Assembly: GCA_017503075.1 (NCBI GenBank)
Contig: JAFVTU010000005.1
Span: 1-64,000 of the forward strand
Direction: 5' to 3'
Length of the DNA: 64,000 nt
DNA from: Paludibacteraceae bacterium
Lineage (GTDB): Bacteria; Bacteroidota; Bacteroidia; Bacteroidales; Paludibacteraceae
Position numbers and translations under genes: made by a program. Within the stretch, counting starts at the first letter, position 1, and every line of letters begins with the position of its first letter. The notes under the pieces were generated by a model. That model searched no databases and was not told the origin of the DNA. It was given only the letters and a program-made list of their open reading frames with translations. Shown one piece after another: positions 1 through 8,582 of this stretch.

Positions 1-1
1 T

Positions 2-1348
2 ACCGTACAGAACGGTATCGTTACAATTGCAGAAAACGCTCCAATAGGGGCTATGGCAACCATCACAGCAAATGCGAATGGCAAATCAGACGAATGTGAA
101 ATTACCGTAAGTGGCGAAGAGTATGACTTGTATGTGGCATCTACTCGCGTGACAAGCCGTAATCAAGACGATATCCTTGGTGATGGTACATTTAGTTTTG
201 ATGGCATGAGCACCTTGACAATAAAAGGTAACTATACTATTAACAACTCTGCAAATCTTGTACGCAACACAGGTATTGAGGGACTCTATATCAACATTGG
301 TCAAACATGCACTATCTCGCAAGGTTCGGATTCATATAGCACATTGTTTGACCTAAGGAAGAACACCACTATTCGTGGCGAACAGATGACCGTCAATGGC
401 AATGGTGTAGCATTCAGTACGCAAGGCGGTATGACATTGACGTTGGATAGTGCTAACCTCGTTGTTAATGCAATTATGCCGTTCAAAGGCAGTGGTATAG
501 CAGACGACAATATGAACATCATTAATTCAAATCTTGAGGTCAATGCATCCGGAACGGCTGCTATATTCAGTTTCACAGGCGGCATCTCGCTCTCTAATTG
601 CTATATCAAAACGCCAGAAGGTGCCATAGTGGCAAATGGTGCTATTGAGGACGGCAACGGTTCGCAAGTGCGTAATCTCCTTATCGTACCCAACCCCGAA
701 AAGACAGAACCCGAACTCGCTTTTGCTTTATCGGAAGCAACTGCCACAGTTGGTGAAACCTTCATAACTCCTACCCTCAGTAATCCGAATAATCTTACTA
801 TTACCTACTACTCAGAAAATCCGATGATTGCCAAAGTGGATGCCGAGACAGGCGAGGTGACCCCTATATCTGCTGGAACGACAACGATTATAGCATACAC
901 CGATGGTAACTTATACCATATGGCAGGTCAAGTGTCATATACCCTCATAGTTCTCAAAGGTTCTGTCTCTTTGTCGTTTACACAGAATTCGGTAAATGTA
1001 AGAATAGATGATGAGGAATTCGTTCTGCCTACATTGAATAATCCGCAAGATGTAAGCGTAACCTATAGTAGCAGTAATCCTGCTGTGGCTACCGTACTTG
1101 CTATCTCTGGAGATGTTACACTTGTTGCTGTAGGAACAACCACTATTACTGCGACCTTCTTAGGTGATAAATCATACAACCAAGCTTCTGCAAGTTACGA
1201 TTTGATTGTTACAGAGAGCACGGCAACAGATTTGAATTATATTTCAACTCAGCCTAACGCTTCATCAGTGCAAAAAATTCTTCGCAACGGTCAACTTATC
1301 ATCTTGCGTGACGGTAAGACCTACAATGTCATGGGACAGGAATTGTAG
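2..1348 (+). CDS. Secreted/surface protein with bacterial Ig-like domains, 5' end outside window
   Basis: The frame is open from base 2 with no upstream stop, so the gene begins before the window; the ATG at 53 lies inside the reading frame. The first part is Asn/Thr/Gly-rich with a beta-solenoid look. Two Ig-like BIG_2-type modules follow, roughly codons 240-320 and 325-400 counted from base 2, each with a 'TLxNPxxxxxTYxSxNP' core and ending in 'GTTTI.A'. The last 22 residues (GQLIILRDGKTYNVMGQEL) are almost the same as the end of the BspA-like protein at 54437-57682. Such proteins are normally exported and attached to the surface; a T9SS role for the tail is inference. Confidence 0.8.
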   Translation, partial: TVQNGIVTIAENAPIGAMATITANANGKSDECEITVSGEEYDLYVASTRVTSRNQDDILGDGTFSFDGMSTLTIKGNYTINNSANLVRNTGIEGLYINIGQTCTISQGSDSYSTLFDLRKNTTIRGEQMTVNGNGVAFSTQGGMTLTLDSANLVVNAIMPFKGSGIADDNMNIINSNLEVNASGTAAIFSFTGGISLSNCYIKTPEGAIVANGAIEDGNGSQVRNLLIVPNPEKTEPELAFALSEATATVGETFITPTLSNPNNLTITYYSENPMIAKVDAETGEVTPISAGTTTIIAYTDGNLYHMAGQVSYTLIVLKGSVSLSFTQNSVNVRIDDEEFVLPTLNNPQDVSVTYSSSNPAVATVLAISGDVTLVAVGTTTITATFLGDKSYNQASASYDLIVTESTATDLNYISTQPNASSVQKILRNGQLIILRDGKTYNVMGQEL

Positions 1349-1411
1349 TCGATAAAACAAACTTTCGGCACAATCTTCGGCACGAAGAAAAAAATAACAA
1401 AAAAAATCACC

Positions 1412-1514
1412 CAAGCAGAAGGCGTTGGTAATCAACGCTTTCTGCTTGCTTTAAGCACCTTTTTATAGCAAATTTACAAATCTTCGGCACAAAACCCCTT
1501 CCGTGCCGAAGATT
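1412..1514 (+). terminator. Double hairpin after surface-protein gene (copy A)
   Basis: Two strong stem-loops follow the stop codon. The first pairs AAGCAGAAGGCGTT with AACGCTTTCTGCTT (1412-1448). The second pairs AATCTTCGGCAC with GTGCCGAAGATT (1479-1514) and is followed by T residues. A second copy with a compensating base-pair change lies at 57746-57849. Probably transcription termination and 3'-end protection. Confidence 0.75.
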
Positions 1515-1555
1515 TTTGCAGCATTATTATAGAGACACGTTTATAGAAAGCCACC

Positions 1556-1607
1556 GAAAGCCCATAGAAGTCCTAGAGATGTCCTACAGTGATCCCGAAA
1601 CTTGCAG
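1556..1607. repeat. 52-bp dispersed element, copy A
   Basis: These 52 bp recur at 59586-59637 with three differences. Both copies lie downstream of the double-hairpin element. No coding potential or inverted ends were seen. With the hairpins this accounts for the gene-free stretch 1349-1771; the remainder holds GAGAGC/CTTCGA-type partial palindromes near 1610-1660 and the mscS promoter. Confidence 0.7.
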
Positions 1608-1698
1608 AACGCTGTTTAGAGCTGAACCTTCGAGAGCACCTTAATCCTCGAAGCTACAATCAAAAAATGTAGCCTATGTCAACAAAAGTAAACTTTTC

Positions 1699-1729
1699 TT
1701 GCACATATACATTTTTTTTTGTACCTTTG
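1699..1729 (+). promoter_or_regulatory. Bacteroides-type promoter for mscS
   Basis: TTG at 1699-1701, a 20-bp spacer, then TACCTTTG at 1722-1729. It lies downstream of the ATG at 1676, which rules that ATG out and supports the start at 1772. Confidence 0.8.
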
Positions 1730-1771
1730 CAGGCTGAAACATATAAATACACCACAAAATTACACACCAAT

Positions 1772-2746
1772 ATGCTTCTGAATATCGAAACACCTGCTCC
1801 CAAGATTCTGCCAGCAGATTCAATCAAACATATAACCGAAAATTTTATCCAACAGGTGCAAAGCGAACCCGAAGTAGTGTTTCGCGGTTGGTTGGATAGT
1901 GCGATTGATTTTGGTATCAAAGTAGTCATAGCACTGGTGCTCTATTTTGTAGGAGCATGGGTGATTCGCCGCGTTAAACGAATGTTAGAGCGTATCTTCG
2001 AGCGCCGCAAGACCGAACGCACCTTGGCATCGTTCGTAACATCGTTTACCAGTATTGCGCTGACCGTTATACTTATTCTTGTACTGATAGGCACTCTCGG
2101 ATTAGACACCACCTCTTTCGCCGCACTGCTCACCGCAGGCGGTATGGCTATTGGTATGGCATTGTCGGGTACGGTGCAGAACTTCGCAGGAGGTATTATG
2201 TTGTTGGTTTTCCGTCCGTTCAAGGCAGGCGACTTTATCAATGCGCAAGGCGTGAGCGGTACGGTGATGGAAGTAACCATAGTCACCACACGTATTCTCA
2301 CCGTGGACAACCGCGTGATTATCTTGCCTAACGGAGCACTATTCAATGGTACGATTGAGAATGTATCGGCACAAGTATTGCGACGCGTGGATTGGACTGT
2401 AAGTGTGGACTATGGCGTGGATGCCGATGGCTGTATTGCACTGCTGAAAGAACTGATTCTATCCGACGAACGTATCCTGACCTCTCAACATGAGCGTCCA
2501 AAGAATGCTTCGCCTGTAGCAATTGACACCACCAAAATGACTATTCCAGACCCCTTTGTTGCGCTTTCTTCCTTGAACGATAATAACATCTCGTTCGTCG
2601 TGCGCGCATGGGTGAAGTCTGCCGATTATTGGGATGTGTACTTCCACTTCAACAAACTCTTCTACACGGAACTGCCCAAACATGGATATACCTTTGCCTA
2701 CCCACATATGGATGTAACCCTAACTACTAACAACGAAGTGAAGTGA
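1772..2746 (+). CDS. mscS: MscS-family small-conductance mechanosensitive channel
   Basis: A 324-residue inner-membrane channel that opens under hypo-osmotic stress. The N-terminal ~45 residues are soluble. Transmembrane segments follow near residues 50-70, 90-115 and the glycine/alanine-rich pore helix (GGMAIGMALSGTVQNFAGG, about 125-145). The cytoplasmic beta domain (VFRPFKAGDFI, then VDNRVIILPNGALFNGTI) is typical of MscS. The start is set at 1772 because the promoter lies between the longer upstream ATG (1676) and this one. Its own promoter indicates a single-gene unit. Length is slightly above E. coli MscS (286). Confidence 0.93.
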   Translation: MLLNIETPAPKILPADSIKHITENFIQQVQSEPEVVFRGWLDSAIDFGIKVVIALVLYFVGAWVIRRVKRMLERIFERRKTERTLASFVTSFTSIALTVILILVLIGTLGLDTTSFAALLTAGGMAIGMALSGTVQNFAGGIMLLVFRPFKAGDFINAQGVSGTVMEVTIVTTRILTVDNRVIILPNGALFNGTIENVSAQVLRRVDWTVSVDYGVDADGCIALLKELILSDERILTSQHERPKNASPVAIDTTKMTIPDPFVALSSLNDNNISFVVRAWVKSADYWDVYFHFNKLFYTELPKHGYTFAYPHMDVTLTTNNEVK

Positions 2747-2848
2747 GAGGTTAAAGGTGAAAGGCTAAAGGTGAGAGGTTAAAGGCACGGATATGCGGCT
2801 TAGCCGCCCCGCCTATAAACCATAAACTATAAACTTTAAACTATAAAT
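2747..2848. repeat. Intergenic short tandem repeats
   Basis: Heptamer-like runs of AGGTGAA/AGGTTAA (2747-2788), a GCGGCttaGCCGC palindrome, and an ACCATAAACTATAAACT run (2818-2846) fill the gap up to the gph start codon. The CATAAACC type recurs inside gph at 3311-3340. Confidence 0.75.
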
Positions 2849-2849
2849 T

Positions 2850-3500
2850 ATGCTACTTATTTTCGACTTAGACGGAACACTAATCAATACGATTGATGAC
2901 TTAGGGCAGGCATGCAACCATGCTTTGTCGGCATGTGGTTTTCCCACGCATAAGATTGAGGACTATCCTCGCCTTGTAGGCAATGGAATCAACAAACTCA
3001 TTGAGCGCGCATTGCCCGAAGAGCATCGCAATGAAGCCACGGTGCTTCGCCTGCGCGAGTACTTTGTGCCCTTCTACGACCAACATAACTGCGACCTCAC
3101 CCGTCCATACGATGGTATTCCCGAACTGCTGCAAACCTTGAAAGCAGCAGGACATACATTGGCTGTAGCCAGCAACAAGTATCAAGCAGCCACAGAGAAG
3201 ATTGTTGCTCACTACTTTCCCAATACGTTTGATGTAGTCTTAGGCGAACGCGAGGGCATTCTTCGCAAACCCGATCCACAAATCGTATGGGATATATTGG
3301 CTTCCTTGCCTTCAACCATAAACCATAAACCTTCAACCTTATATGTCGGCGATTCGCTGGTGGATGCCGCTACCGCTAAAGCAGCCAACTTGCCTTTCGT
3401 GGCTTGCACATGGGGCTTCTGCACGAAAGAGCAATTGCTCACCGTAACACCCGACCACATGGTCAATCATCCGAGTGAAATCATTAATCAAATCATATAA
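2850..3500 (+). CDS. gph: HAD-family hydrolase, phosphoglycolate phosphatase type
   Basis: A 216-residue haloacid-dehalogenase phosphatase. Motif I is FDLDGTL (residues 4-10), motif II is the AVASNK segment near residue 110, and motif IV is YVGDSLVDAATA near residue 165. Family members remove phosphate from phosphoglycolate or similar small substrates in the cytoplasm; the exact substrate cannot be read from sequence. A repeat-derived stretch (LPSTINHKPSTL, residues ~154-165) lies just before motif IV, where relatives have an unrelated surface loop. The gene follows mscS after a repeat-filled gap. Confidence 0.88.
   Translation: MLLIFDLDGTLINTIDDLGQACNHALSACGFPTHKIEDYPRLVGNGINKLIERALPEEHRNEATVLRLREYFVPFYDQHNCDLTRPYDGIPELLQTLKAAGHTLAVASNKYQAATEKIVAHYFPNTFDVVLGEREGILRKPDPQIVWDILASLPSTINHKPSTLYVGDSLVDAATAKAANLPFVACTWGFCTKEQLLTVTPDHMVNHPSEIINQII
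3311..3340 (+). repeat. Short tandem repeat read in frame inside gph
   Basis: Two AACCATAAACC-like units flanked by TTCAACCTT, encoding PSTINHKPSTL. The same motif type occurs as intergenic filler at 2818-2846. Confidence 0.65.
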
Positions 3501-3502
3501 AT

Positions 3503-3533
3503 TTGCATATTTGCAAAAAAAACAGTACCTTTG
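3503..3533 (+). promoter_or_regulatory. Promoter for the acyl-CoA ligase gene
   Basis: TTG at 3503-3505, 20-bp spacer, TACCTTTG at 3526-3533; the start codon is 24 bp downstream. Confidence 0.8.
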
Positions 3534-3557
3534 CACACTTTTTAGAAATAACTGTTT

Positions 3558-5456
3558 ATGAAACGAACAACAATCATTGACTTCGTTGAGAAGTACACCC
3601 ACGAATTTAGTGAACTCACTTTCCTACGTGAGAAGGTAGATGGCATATGGACAGAAACCAGTTTTCGCGAGACACGCGAAGAAGCATATCGTATTGGTGC
3701 AGGTTTGATGCAATTAGGGCTGAAAAAAGGCGATAAAGTATCCCTGCTCTCTCAAGGTCGTAATTTATGGATTACCAGCGAGTTAGGCATATTATACGCA
3801 GGCGGTGTGAACGTACCATTGAGTATAAAACTCACTGAGAGTACCGATTTGCTGTTTCGTATCCAACACTCCGACTCGCGCTTTGTGATTGTCAGCGAGC
3901 AGCAATTGCCTAAGATTCGAAGCATAATTGCCCACTGCCCAATGGTGGAAAAGGTCATTGTGCTTGACCCGATAGCAGATTATCAAGAAAATGAGATGCC
4001 TATCGCAGAGGTAATTGCCATGGGTGAAGCCTATCTGCAAGATCATACAGAAGATTTCCGAGCTGTATATGAGTCTATTCAACCAGATGATTATGCCAAT
4101 ATCAGCTATACCTCAGGTACAACAGCAGACCCCAAAGGAATCTTGCTTACCCATCGTAACTATACCGCTAATGTGGAGCAAGGTAGTAGTGTCATTCAAT
4201 GTAAGAAAGGCGATGTGATGCTTATAATCCTGCCACTCGACCACTGCTTTGCACATGTGGCAGGTTTCTATACGATGATGTACTATGGTGGTAGCATTGC
4301 TACAGTGCCAATCGGTAAAACCGCCATCGCTACGCTAAAAAACATCCCACTTTCAATCAAAGAAGTAAAACCAATGCTCATGCTCTCGGTTCCCGCTTTG
4401 GCGCGTAATTTCCGAAAGAATATCGAAAGTAGTATTAAAGCCAAGGGAAAAGTAGTGGAGCGACTCTATGAGTTTGCGCTAAATAATGCTATTAAATATA
4501 ATAAGGAGTACTGGAATCGTGGCGGTTGGCAAGCATGGCGTTGGCCATTGGTAAAGCTCTTCGACAAGATTATCTTCAAGGCTGTACGCGAAGGATTCGG
4601 CGGTAGGATGCAATTCTTCGTAGGTGGAGGTGCTTTGCTCGACATTGAGTTACAACGTTACTTCTGTGCTGTAGGTATGCCTATGTTCCAAGGGTATGGA
4701 CTAAGTGAAGCAACACCTATTATATGCGCAAACTCCATGGGACATGCAATTTTTGGTTCCAGTGGTAGAATCGTTAAACCACTTGACCTCAAGATATGCG
4801 ATGACGAGGGCAACGAAGTTCCTCATGGTCAGAAAGGCGAGATTGTTATCAAGGGAGAAAATGTGATGGCTGGTTATTGGAAGAACCCTGATTCGACTGC
4901 GAAAACGGTAGTGGATGGTTGGCTGCACACAGGTGATATGGGTTATGTAACGGACAAACATCCTGGTTATTTATGGGTTGTTGGACGATTCAAGTCACTA
5001 CTTATCAGTGCTGATGGCGAGAAATATAGTCCAGAAGGATTTGAAGATAGCCTTACCGATGGAAGCAAATATATTGAGCAAGTAATCCTGCACAACAACC
5101 AAGATCCTTATACCATCGTACTAATTGTACCAAACAAAGATGCGCTTAAGGAGTACGTAAAGACTCAAGGCGTTGATCCTACGACCGAAGCAGGCAAGAA
5201 AGCTATGTTGCAGAAGATTCAAGATGAGGTCAATGAGTACCGCAATGGTAAGTTCGCGGGTATGTTCCCAGAGCAATGGTTGCCTAAGGCAATTGCCGTA
5301 TTACCAGAGGCTTTCACGGAGCAAAATCATATGGTCAACTCCACGATGAAAATCGTGCGTGGTAAGGTAGAGGAGTTTTACGCCGACCGTATTGAGTATG
5401 CCTATACTCCTGAGGGAAAAGAGCTTATGAATGAGAAGAATATTGCTTCGTTATAG
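3558..5456 (+). CDS. Long-chain fatty acid--CoA ligase (AMP-binding family)
   Basis: A 632-residue adenylate-forming enzyme that activates fatty acids to acyl-CoA via acyl-AMP. Signature elements in order: the P-loop-like SYTSGTTADPKG (about residue 180), the GYGLSEATP motif (about 380), and the GWLHTGDMGYV...VVGRFK hinge (about 455-475). The C-terminal catalytic lysine region is near the end (VNSTMKIVRGKVEEFY). Length fits the FadD/ACSL-like group common in Bacteroidales. The gene has its own promoter and ends directly before a palindromic repeat that leads into the antiporter gene. The chain-length preference is not readable. Confidence 0.9.
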   Translation: MKRTTIIDFVEKYTHEFSELTFLREKVDGIWTETSFRETREEAYRIGAGLMQLGLKKGDKVSLLSQGRNLWITSELGILYAGGVNVPLSIKLTESTDLLFRIQHSDSRFVIVSEQQLPKIRSIIAHCPMVEKVIVLDPIADYQENEMPIAEVIAMGEAYLQDHTEDFRAVYESIQPDDYANISYTSGTTADPKGILLTHRNYTANVEQGSSVIQCKKGDVMLIILPLDHCFAHVAGFYTMMYYGGSIATVPIGKTAIATLKNIPLSIKEVKPMLMLSVPALARNFRKNIESSIKAKGKVVERLYEFALNNAIKYNKEYWNRGGWQAWRWPLVKLFDKIIFKAVREGFGGRMQFFVGGGALLDIELQRYFCAVGMPMFQGYGLSEATPIICANSMGHAIFGSSGRIVKPLDLKICDDEGNEVPHGQKGEIVIKGENVMAGYWKNPDSTAKTVVDGWLHTGDMGYVTDKHPGYLWVVGRFKSLLISADGEKYSPEGFEDSLTDGSKYIEQVILHNNQDPYTIVLIVPNKDALKEYVKTQGVDPTTEAGKKAMLQKIQDEVNEYRNGKFAGMFPEQWLPKAIAVLPEAFTEQNHMVNSTMKIVRGKVEEFYADRIEYAYTPEGKELMNEKNIASL

Positions 5457-5460
5457 GATA

Positions 5461-5490
5461 ATGGACGCCCTGTGGGCTAATGGGTAATGG
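5461..5490. repeat. GGAC-palindrome-TAATGG repeat unit
   Basis: Constant GGAC, palindrome GCCCtgtGGGC, constant TAATGGGTAATGG. It sits in the 38-bp gap between the ligase stop and the likely antiporter start. An ATG at 5480 lies inside the repeat and is probably not used. Confidence 0.75.
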
Positions 5491-5494
5491 ATGC

Positions 5495-6670
5495 ATGTTA
5501 CTAATATTTATTACAATATCGATTATAGCTATTCTGCTATCACGCGGGATGAGTTTGCGTGAGCGGATAGCCGAGTTTAGCCGTGGAGCAGGTCAAAAAG
5601 ACTTGCTGCTGATGGTATGGATATTTGTGTTAGCAGGCGCATTTGCCTCCTCCGCCAAAGCAATGGGCGCAGTGGATGCAACTGTGAACTTGGCATTGGA
5701 ATTGCTGCCCACAAGTTTTCTATTACCCGGATTATTCATAGCTGCATGCTTGGTATCACTATGCATGGGTACGAGTGTGGGTACAATAGTGGCATTGATG
5801 CCCATAGCCGCCTCCCTCGCTGATAAAGCAGGCATATCCCTGCCGCTGATGGCAGCAGCGATTGTAGGCGGTGCGTTCTTTGGCGACAACCTGAGTTTTA
5901 TCTCTGACACCACCATCGTTGCCACCCAATCGCAAGGGTGCAAACAAAGCGATAAATTCAAGTATAACTTCATGCTAGTGTTGCCCGTAGCAGTGATTGT
6001 ATGCGTGATCTACGCACTACTAGGAGCGAGTGGTAACGGAGTGGTAACGGGCGAGTCCGTGCTGTGGTGGAAAATTATCCCATACGCAGCTGTACTGATC
6101 ACTGCAGCGCTGGGAGTGAATGTGATGCTTGTTTTGCTGATGGGCAATATGCTGACAGGCATCGTAGGGATAGCTGATAGCAGTTACTCATTCATGGGTT
6201 GGATAGATAGCATGACCACGGGTATTATGGGAATGAGCGAACTAATATTGATTAGCATGATGACTGGTGGTATCTTTGGGCTCATCAAGTATCACGGACT
6301 GATGGATCGTATCGTAGAAGCGATAGCCAAGAAAGTGCATACAAGCAAAGGGGCTGAACTGAGCATCTGCCTGCTGGTGGGTGTAGTGAATGTGCTGACC
6401 GCCAACAATACCGTAGCTATATTAAGTGTAGGAGATATATCCAAACGCATCGCTAAGCGTTATGACATAGACCCTCGCCGCAGCGCTTCGTTGCTAGACA
6501 CCACTTCATGTGCCGTACAAGGCTTGCTACCTTATGGTGCGCAACTGCTGATGGCTAGTTCGCTAGCAGGTATCAGTGCACTAAGCATCATACCTTATCT
6601 ATACTACCCCATGCTGATAGGGGTGATTGTTTTGCTGACGATAGTGTTTAATGGACGGCGTTCCGCCTAA
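5495..6670 (+). CDS. Na+/H+ antiporter, NhaC family
   Basis: A ~391-residue polytopic inner-membrane protein with about ten hydrophobic segments. The family core FFGDNLSFISDTTIVA lies near residue 130, with MGTSVGTIVALMPIAA before it and NVLTANNTVAILSVG near residue 300. Family members exchange sodium for protons; ion specificity is inferred. The start at 5495 (MLLIFI) is preferred because the ATG at 5480 is inside a repeat. The last residues (FNGRRSA) and the stop codon come from a palindromic repeat, so the natural C-terminus has probably been replaced. Confidence 0.88.
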   Translation: MLLIFITISIIAILLSRGMSLRERIAEFSRGAGQKDLLLMVWIFVLAGAFASSAKAMGAVDATVNLALELLPTSFLLPGLFIAACLVSLCMGTSVGTIVALMPIAASLADKAGISLPLMAAAIVGGAFFGDNLSFISDTTIVATQSQGCKQSDKFKYNFMLVLPVAVIVCVIYALLGASGNGVVTGESVLWWKIIPYAAVLITAALGVNVMLVLLMGNMLTGIVGIADSSYSFMGWIDSMTTGIMGMSELILISMMTGGIFGLIKYHGLMDRIVEAIAKKVHTSKGAELSICLLVGVVNVLTANNTVAILSVGDISKRIAKRYDIDPRRSASLLDTTSCAVQGLLPYGAQLLMASSLAGISALSIIPYLYYPMLIGVIVLLTIVFNGRRSA

Positions 6671-6710
6671 TGGATAAGGGTAATGGACGGCGTTTCGCCT
6701 ATTGGATAGG
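6650..6710. repeat. Two palindromic repeat units shared by convergent genes
   Basis: Two GGAC-[palindrome]-TAA/TAT units: GGCGttcCGCC and GGCGtttCGCC, joined by TGGATAAGGGTAATGGAC. The plus-strand antiporter stop (6668-6670) and the minus-strand acyltransferase stop (6699-6701) both lie inside it. It could act as a bidirectional terminator. Confidence 0.8.
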
Positions 6711-7565
6711 TTTACTCCATTTCCAACGATTGTGTGTCCAGAGCCAACGTGCAGGCTGCTGGCGGATATTGGCTTCAATGAGGCGAGCGTATGATAATGT
6801 GATTTCATTCTCAGGAAGGGAGTTAGGATTATCAGTAATTACCTCAAAATGAATGCGATAGTAGCCACGCTGAGGCGATATGATATTCGCATATACCACC
6901 CCTAAATTAAACTTACGCGAGAGCACCTCACCACCATCTAAAAAAGCGGTGTCTTGGTTGAGGAAAGTAGTCCAAGTATGTGCATTGCGTGGCGAAGGTT
7001 TTTGGTCGGCAATCAGTCCGATAACAAACGGATGGTCAGCATGACGCAATTGAACTAGCTTGCGCAACAACTGATTCTTCTCTACACATTCCCCTCCCCG
7101 CTTACTACGCAAAAGTAGCATCGCCTTATCTGCATTGGCATTCTTTTGCTTGCGATAGACATTATATTCCACAATGGATTTATCTGCAAACTGCTTGCCC
7201 ACATCTGCAATCCATTCCCAGTTACCCACATGCCCAAGATAAGCTATCACCCCATGTTTCTTGCGCGCTAAGTCCTCAAGTACCTCCATATTCTCAAATA
7301 CCACACGCTGGCGCATCTCTTCATCGCTAGCGCGATAGCCGTAAATAATTTCTACTAAAATATCTGTGAAATGGTGATAAAAAGCATCAACAATAGCATT
7401 TCGTTCGTCTTCCGACTTCTCAGGAAAAGACAATCGGACATTTTTACGTACCAATTTTAGCCGGTAACGCACCACATAACGAACCAGCGGATAGATTATA
7501 TAGTCAGCTATACCATATAACAACGAGAGAGGCAGAAGACTGAATATGCGGATGATAAATAACAT
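6699..7565 (-). CDS. Lysophospholipid/lipid A acyltransferase, LpxL/HtrB-like
   Basis: A 288-residue member of the lauroyl/myristoyl acyltransferase family, which adds a secondary acyl chain to Kdo-lipid A at the inner membrane. An N-terminal hydrophobic anchor (residues 1-22) is followed by the catalytic HX4E motif in GHVGNWEW (about residue 111) and DQKPSPRNAHTW (about 195). Length matches the family. It follows cdsA on the same strand, so the two form a lipid-envelope pair. Its last residues and stop lie in a palindromic repeat shared with the convergent antiporter gene. Confidence 0.87.
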   Translation of the reverse strand: MLFIIRIFSLLPLSLLYGIADYIIYPLVRYVVRYRLKLVRKNVRLSFPEKSEDERNAIVDAFYHHFTDILVEIIYGYRASDEEMRQRVVFENMEVLEDLARKKHGVIAYLGHVGNWEWIADVGKQFADKSIVEYNVYRKQKNANADKAMLLLRSKRGGECVEKNQLLRKLVQLRHADHPFVIGLIADQKPSPRNAHTWTTFLNQDTAFLDGGEVLSRKFNLGVVYANIISPQRGYYRIHFEVITDNPNSLPENEITLSYARLIEANIRQQPARWLWTHNRWKWSKPIQ

Positions 7566-7580
7566 TGTTTTTGGTGTTTA

Positions 7581-7610
7581 GTGGACGCCCTAACGGGCTA
7601 TGGGATATAG
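7581..7610. repeat. GGAC-palindrome-TATGG repeat unit
   Basis: GTGGAC, palindrome GCCCtaacGGGC, TATGGGATATAGG, between cdsA and the acyltransferase gene. Confidence 0.7.
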
Positions 7611-7631
7611 GCGAAAGGCGGGTTAATAAAC

Positions 7632-8495
7632 TCAAAGAACACTGGGAAGATAGATAAATAGGAAATACACCACAGGTACAGCGAGCAGAAGACTGTCGAA
7701 GCGGTCGAGTACTCCACCATGACCAGGCATAAACGTACCAGAATCTTTAACACCAATCGTACGCTTCATCAGACTCTCCATCAGGTCACCAAGCGTGCCA
7801 AAAATGCCTACCGCAAGAGCAAACAACAAGCTATCAAGCAATGGGTAAGCAGTAAGTCCAATCGTAGATGTCCACCCCACTAGATAGAATATATATCCAG
7901 CTATCAAATCAAATATGAAACCACCGACAAGCCCTTCCCATGATTTAGCTGGACTCACGCGCGGGAACATCTTATGATTACCACCTTTACGTTTGGCCAT
8001 CAGACTACCAACGATATACGCGCCACTATCATTTACCCAAATCAATATAAAAAGGGCGAAAAGAAGCCACTTGTCATAGAGTGCGATACCACTCATAAGT
8101 GCAAATGGCAATGCAATCATCAGTTGCCCAGCACAAAGGTTTCCCCACGATTGGATGGCATTCACCTTCTCACGGAAGAGATGAAGAATCATCGTGAGCA
8201 TTAATATTGCCACATATGCAAACAGCAATGGGCGCCACACTAGGTCTCCATAGAAAAAGAAATAAAGTGTGCAGAATAGAAGCGCATTGGCCATCATAGC
8301 ATAAGACTGGATTTTGACATCCGAACCTCCTACTAGTTTATGAAATTCTCTGACTGCTAGAGTACTAACCATCATAAATACAACGCCAAAGAGTAGCATA
8401 TGATTGCCGAAGCACTCTGGCTGAACCAATAATGATGCTATCACCACGCCCGCATAAACAAGGGCAGACAATGTACGAGTTATAAAATTGTTCAT
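7632..8495 (-). CDS. cdsA: Phosphatidate cytidylyltransferase
   Basis: Makes CDP-diacylglycerol from phosphatidic acid and CTP, the branch point of phospholipid synthesis. The 287-residue protein has about seven to eight membrane segments. The C-terminal CdsA signature is complete: SLMKRTIGVKDSG followed by PGHGGVLDRFDS (about residues 240-272). The gene is transcribed from the minus-strand promoter at 8526-8556, which overlaps the plus-strand promoter of the next gene. It is probably co-transcribed with the LpxL-like gene downstream. Confidence 0.95.
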   Translation of the reverse strand: MNNFITRTLSALVYAGVVIASLLVQPECFGNHMLLFGVVFMMVSTLAVREFHKLVGGSDVKIQSYAMMANALLFCTLYFFFYGDLVWRPLLFAYVAILMLTMILHLFREKVNAIQSWGNLCAGQLMIALPFALMSGIALYDKWLLFALFILIWVNDSGAYIVGSLMAKRKGGNHKMFPRVSPAKSWEGLVGGFIFDLIAGYIFYLVGWTSTIGLTAYPLLDSLLFALAVGIFGTLGDLMESLMKRTIGVKDSGTFMPGHGGVLDRFDSLLLAVPVVYFLFIYLPSVL

Positions 8496-8522
8496 TTCTT
8501 TTTACTTTTTTCATCAAATAAT

Positions 8523-8556
8523 TTGCAAAGGTAGCAAAAAAATTGTAACTTTGCAA
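8523..8556. promoter_or_regulatory. Fully overlapping divergent promoters
   Basis: Plus strand: TTG 8523-8525, 20 bp, TAACTTTG 8546-8553. Minus strand: TACCTTTG (complement of 8526-8533), 20 bp, TTG (complement of 8554-8556). Both promoters use the same 34 bp, inside the inverted repeat TTTGCAAAG ... CTTTGCAAA. Confidence 0.8.
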
Positions 8557-8582
8557 ACAATTTCAAAAAAACAATCATAATT

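Noticed and set aside
1676-1771. N-terminal extension of the MscS protein
   Set aside because: The -7 box (1722-1729) lies inside it, so it would not be transcribed.
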